The notes under the pieces are model-generated. The model was given only the letters and a program-made list of their open reading frames with translations, did no database searches and was not told where the DNA came from. A program made the translations under genes and the position numbers. This document shows, one piece after another, positions 31,906-34,584 of a DNA stretch of 34,584 nt. Each line of letters opens with the position of its first letter. Positions within the stretch are counted from its first letter, which is position 1. The stretch spans positions 1 through 34,584 of the forward strand of contig JAIYDC010000126.1 in the NCBI GenBank assembly GCA_027487685.1, in the 5' to 3' direction. This DNA is from Pseudomonadota bacterium. GTDB lineage: Bacteria > Bdellovibrionota > Bacteriovoracia > Bacteriovoracales > Bacteriovoracaceae.

Positions 31906-33236
31906 ACCAAGAAGAATACAAACTCCCTCTGGGCCAGAAGGCGTCTCTCGTCTCCATCGTCTGCGAGAAATTCGAAAACCATGCCACTGTCCTCGAGACC
32001 AACAATTCCCTGCGGGAACTGCGAGAACTGCTCCGAACGCTGGGCCTGGTTGGCGGGGAAGAGTACGTCCAGAACAGAAAGCAGCTCGATCCGGCGACAA
32101 TGCTCGGTGAGGGTAAACTTCAGGAAATCGCCGACGCTGCCCGAGAGGAGGGCTCTGAGCTCCTGGTCTTTGACTTCGAGCTGACGGGCGCCCAACTGCG
32201 GAACATTAAAGAGATCACAAAGCTCGAGATCGTGGACCGAAACACTGTGATTCTCGAGATCTTCGCGCACCACGCCCGCACAAAGGAGGCGAAAATCCAA
32301 ATTGAGATCTCACGCCTTCAGTATCTCATACCCCGGCTCACAAGTATGTGGGGCCATTTTTCAAAACAGCGTGGCGGTGGACGTGCCGTCGGCGGTGAAG
32401 GTGAACAGCAGCTTGAGCTCGACAGGCGGATGGTGCGGGAGAGGATTGAATACTATAAAAAGCAACTCGAAGAAGTTCAGCGCACCAGAGAGCAGCAGAA
32501 GAAAAAGCGCCAGAATCAGGCCGTCACTGCTGCCTTGGTGGGCTACACGAACGCAGGCAAATCATCGCTTATGAACCGACTTTGTAAAGTCAACGTCCTC
32601 GAGGAAAACAAGCTCTTTGCGACCCTTGACTCCACCTTTCGTACCCTGAATCCAGACTCCAAGCCACCCATGATCATGATCGACACCGTCGGATTCATCT
32701 CGAACCTTCCCAACACGCTCGTCCAGGGATTCAAAACGACGTTAGAGTCCGCTATGGAGGCGGACCTCCTGATCCTAGTCTGCGATATCTCAGACCCGAA
32801 CTACGCCAAGCACCTACGGGTGACTCAAGAGGTCCTTAAAGAGCTTAAGATTGAAGACAAAGAGCAGGTCATCGTTTTCAACAAAAAAGACATCCTGAAC
32901 GATCCCGTCCGGGCCCGGATCATCATGCGAAATTATCCCAATAGCTTCCTGGTCTCATCCTATGACGAGCAGGACATGCGCGGCCTGCGGGATTTTGTAA
33001 TTAATTTTTTTCTCTCGAAGCAAGACCACTACGACTTGTTCGTTCCCTATGAGGCCGGCGAGGCGCACTCGCGGATTCGAGGCAACGCGAACATTCTGAA
33101 CTCCGTTTCTCATGAACAGGGCATTTTCTACCGAATCCGGATCCCAGATTTCATCTTCCAGCAGCTAGGCCTCAATAGTTTTATTTTGGCCCCGACAGAG
33201 GCCAAGGAATGGGAACAGAATCGCCCTACTTTCTAA
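31902..33236 (+). CDS. hflX: Ribosome-associated GTPase HflX
   Basis: A 444-residue GTPase, full length, that splits stalled ribosomes. The N-terminal domain carries NRKQLDPATMLGEGKLQEIADAAREEGSELLVFDFELTGAQLRNIKEIT. The linker GGGRAVGGEGEQQLELDRRMVRERIEYYKKQLEEV includes the family's Gly-rich loop and helix. G motifs: G1 GYTNAGKSS, G3 DTVGF, G4 NKKD. The C-terminal domain contains RIRGNANILN. The start is GTG overlapping the panC stop. It ends the pantothenate operon; the link is probably positional only. Confidence 0.95.
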   Translation: MNQEEYKLPLGQKASLVSIVCEKFENHATVLETNNSLRELRELLRTLGLVGGEEYVQNRKQLDPATMLGEGKLQEIADAAREEGSELLVFDFELTGAQLRNIKEITKLEIVDRNTVILEIFAHHARTKEAKIQIEISRLQYLIPRLTSMWGHFSKQRGGGRAVGGEGEQQLELDRRMVRERIEYYKKQLEEVQRTREQQKKKRQNQAVTAALVGYTNAGKSSLMNRLCKVNVLEENKLFATLDSTFRTLNPDSKPPMIMIDTVGFISNLPNTLVQGFKTTLESAMEADLLILVCDISDPNYAKHLRVTQEVLKELKIEDKEQVIVFNKKDILNDPVRARIIMRNYPNSFLVSSYDEQDMRGLRDFVINFFLSKQDHYDLFVPYEAGEAHSRIRGNANILNSVSHEQGIFYRIRIPDFIFQQLGLNSFILAPTEAKEWEQNRPTF

Positions 33237-33246
33237 GACTTTTCAG

Positions 33247-33275
33247 TTGTCAGATTTTTGTCAAAAAACTAAACT
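33247..33275 (+). promoter_or_regulatory. Promoter of the DnaA domain I-like gene, possibly leaderless
   Basis: TTGTCA (33247-33252, five of six), a 17-base spacer and TAAACT (33270-33275, four of six). The ATG is only nine bases after the -10, so the transcript would begin at or almost at the start codon. No Shine-Dalgarno sequence precedes the ATG, consistent with a leaderless mRNA. Confidence 0.45.
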
Positions 33276-33283
33276 TTCGAGCC

Positions 33284-33697
33284 ATGAAAAAAAAACGGTC
33301 TCTCAAGACAAGATGGTCTCAGCAGAATAACCGGTTTAAGGAAAAAAGCCTTAACCTGGCCCACCCTGTTGTGAAGGCCTCTTATATCTGGTCTATACTG
33401 TCCGATCAGCTCTGTGACGTGCTGGGCCCAGCAGTTCACCATCAGTGGTTTAAAGAAGTAAGACCTCTCGTGATTTCCCATAACGTTCTTATTTTAGAGG
33501 TCCCGAATCATTTCTCGGCACAGTGGATTCACACCCACTATCATGAGCTCGTTGATATTTTACTGTCGGTGATGGATAAAAAACTCACGTCTTTTTTCCT
33601 CTCTCAGTCGGAGCGCCACCAGCCGCCGAAGGTCGCGGAACTGAGTCTATCAGAAAGCTCCGCTTCGGAAATAAAGCGTCAGACCGAAGACCAGTAA
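33284..33697 (+). CDS. Stand-alone DnaA domain I-like protein
   Basis: A 137-residue protein. Residues about 35-100 match the N-terminal domain of DnaA: WSILSDQLCDVLGPAVHHQWFKEVRPL, then LILEVPNHFSAQWIHTHYHELVDILLSVM, with the conserved W, WF, P, VPN-F, WI and Y positions. Domain I mediates DnaA oligomerisation and binding of DnaB and regulators. No ATPase (domain III) or DNA-binding domain IV follows, so this cannot be a replication initiator. The first 33 residues are strongly basic (MKKKRSLKTRW), the last 35 polar and acidic. The start at 33284 is chosen from the basic N-terminus and the promoter. A function as DnaA or helicase partner is inferred. Confidence 0.75.
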   Translation: MKKKRSLKTRWSQQNNRFKEKSLNLAHPVVKASYIWSILSDQLCDVLGPAVHHQWFKEVRPLVISHNVLILEVPNHFSAQWIHTHYHELVDILLSVMDKKLTSFFLSQSERHQPPKVAELSLSESSASEIKRQTEDQ

Positions 33698-33742
33698 GGT
33701 CAACGTAATTCCAACGGAGATGATGATTTTATCTCTGTCCAA
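33650..33742 (-). CDS. Candidate 30-residue single-pass membrane peptide
   Basis: From a TTG start at 33742 the minus strand encodes a peptide with a charged start (LDRDK), a hydrophobic helix of about 20 residues (IIISVGITLTLLVFGLTLYF) and a short basic tail (RSGAF). GAGG lies five bases upstream, and the frame follows the receiver-gene stop by 18 bases, so both may be on one transcript. The last 48 bases are antisense to the 3' end of the DnaA domain I-like gene. Too short to be certain; conservation would decide. Confidence 0.4.
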   Translation of the reverse strand: MDRDKIIISVGITLTLLVFGLTLYFRSGAF

Positions 33743-33760
33743 GCTCGCCTCGTTCCCATT

Positions 33761-34114
33761 TCAGTTTTGTTGCAACATACTTTGAAGTATATCAGGTATT
33801 TTGAAGGGATCAAAAGGTCGGTCGATCTGCCCGATTCGTTTTCCCAGGAAGTCGAGCTCAGCACCACCATCAACGGTCACAACCGGCAGGGCGCGGAAAG
33901 CGGGAGAGGCGTCGTATTGGCGGCGAAGGGCATCGGCGTGAACTCTCGCTGCGGCCAGGTCTAAAACCAGAAGTTCTGGCCTTAGGTCGTCGATCAAGTA
34001 GTTGAAATCCTCAGCAGTCTCAAGGGCATAGAAGGGAAGGCCTCGTTGTTTGAAGACGCGCTCCAGGAATCCCGTCGCAATTGTATTCGAATCTATCCAG
34101 AGGACCAGACCCAT
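33761..34114 (-). CDS. Degenerate receiver-domain protein
   Basis: A 117-residue single-domain protein with a CheY-like pattern: VLWIDSN at the first strand, LLVLDLAAA with the likely phospho-acceptor aspartate (about residue 48), LPVVTVDGG where the switch residue lies, and IDRPFDPFKIPDIL. The invariant Lys of the K-P-x-x motif is Arg (DRPFDP), and the acidic pair is reduced to one Asp, so phosphorylation is doubtful. The start at 34114 is taken because the first beta strand begins there. Divergent from the small acidic protein gene, and a short membrane peptide may follow it. Confidence 0.65.
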   Translation of the reverse strand: MGLVLWIDSNTIATGFLERVFKQRGLPFYALETAEDFNYLIDDLRPELLVLDLAAARVHADALRRQYDASPAFRALPVVTVDGGAELDFLGKRIGQIDRPFDPFKIPDILQSMLQQN

Positions 34115-34162
34115 GGCTCGTATCCTTTGACAAAGAGGGTCACCGATAACTACCATCGGACC

Positions 34163-34453
34163 ATGGAAAATGAAAAGTCAAAAATCCTCGTGCGAGACAT
34201 CCTTTCTCAGCAAACACTCTTCGCATGCGAGATCGCAGAATCTGAAAAGGCGTACCAGTACGCCGCTCAGATGGAAGAACTGGGCATCGAGGTCGAAGTT
34301 ATCTCTCCCACCCTAGCTGAAACCTTGACTGCCTCCCTCGGCTTGTCGGCCGAAGCGCGGGAACAATACCAAAAGAGCTTAGAAGAAGAAATGGACTCCC
34401 ACGAGGGATCCTGCTGCTTTGAAGAATCCTCGACTTCAGACAAGGTTCATTAA
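34163..34453 (+). CDS. Small acidic protein, function unknown
   Basis: A 96-residue protein: a beta-like start (KSKILVRDILSQQTLFACEIAES), a helix, IEVEVISPTLAETLTASLGLS, a charged helix and a cysteine-containing tail (GSCCFEES). No domain is recognised. The ATG at 34163 lies 49 bases from the divergent receiver gene, and the frame is open to 34046 but that part is antisense to the receiver gene. Its stop overlaps the TonB-receptor stop by three bases. Whether the two divergent genes are functionally related is unknown. Confidence 0.55.
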   Translation: MENEKSKILVRDILSQQTLFACEIAESEKAYQYAAQMEELGIEVEVISPTLAETLTASLGLSAEAREQYQKSLEEEMDSHEGSCCFEESSTSDKVH

Positions 34454-34584
34454 AACCGATGCCCATACCCCACGAAGAGTGAGCGCGGAAGGACAGAAAA
34501 TCCATAAAGCTCTTCGTACTCCCGATTCAGCAGATTGCGCATTTGGACACTCACATCGTCCCGTGCCCAGCTCTTGCGAAGGCC
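34450..34584 (-). CDS. TonB-dependent receptor, C-terminal fragment (cut by window edge)
   Basis: The minus strand encodes the last 44 residues of an outer-membrane beta barrel: NLLNREYEELYGF, then PRSLFVGYGHRF and the stop codon. N-L-x-N-x-x-Y, P-G/P-R-x-x-x-(V/L)-G and the terminal Phe in an alternating strand are the typical end of a TonB-dependent receptor, where the last phenylalanine is the BAM signal. The ligand cannot be told. The stop codon overlaps the stop of the facing small acidic protein gene. Confidence 0.75.
   Translation of the reverse strand, partial: GLRKSWARDDVSVQMRNLLNREYEELYGFSVLPRSLFVGYGHRF

Overview
The window is a gene-dense chromosomal segment of a Gram-negative bacterium: it has lnt, kdsD, murA, mltG, several lipobox proteins and the C-terminal end of a TonB-dependent receptor. 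The murA, prmC, prfA, DUF1385 and rho neighbourhood, the many short secreted or lipid-anchored proteins of unknown function, and the roughly balanced base composition suggest a Bdellovibrionota or other former-deltaproteobacterial lineage. That placement is inference; no rRNA gene is present to fix it. I found no tRNA or rRNA gene, CRISPR array, insertion sequence, phage gene or tandem repeat. It reads as ordinary, compact core chromosome with some unusual lineage-specific genes. No stretch over 300 bases lacks a gene; the longest gaps are 18618-18847 and 13992-14213, and both hold promoter-like sequences.

Left part (1-4674): the start of guaB with a hairpin over its ribosome binding site, an OmpR/PhoB-type response regulator, a FecR-domain secreted protein overlapping a YbgF-like TPR protein, and three proteins of unknown function. 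Then come a long di-haem peroxidase with an unexplained C-terminal half and an operator-like nested palindrome (4707-6809), and hinT-murA facing a ChaN-like lipoprotein. Next is a minus-strand block rho, DUF1385, prfA, prmC for transcription and translation termination; prmC lacks an obvious start codon.

Middle (14214-26520): dinB-ruvX-mltG; a catalytically dead trypsin-like lipoprotein translationally coupled to a flavin reductase-like protein; a DksA/TraR-type protein with a C-C-C-H zinc site and a good intrinsic terminator; a secreted subtilisin-like protease; lnt; kdsD; a small lipoprotein; a membrane-anchored coiled-coil protein whose tail carries repeated FliM-like acidic motifs, with a HEAT-repeat protein; then an inositol monophosphatase-family gene and yacG.

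Right part (26517-34584): a fold-type IV PLP enzyme divergent from a tight operon for pantothenate and coenzyme A: ketol-acid reductoisomerase-like gene, panB, coaX, coaBC, panC, followed by hflX. The first gene sits where a ketopantoate reductase would be expected. Then come a stand-alone DnaA domain I-like protein with a possibly leaderless promoter, a candidate 30-residue membrane peptide antisense to its end, a degenerate receiver protein, a small acidic protein and the end of a TonB-dependent receptor.

The best leads for new biology are the reductoisomerase-like gene in the pantothenate operon, the solo DnaA domain I protein, the FliM-motif coiled-coil protein, and the pseudoprotease/flavin reductase pair.
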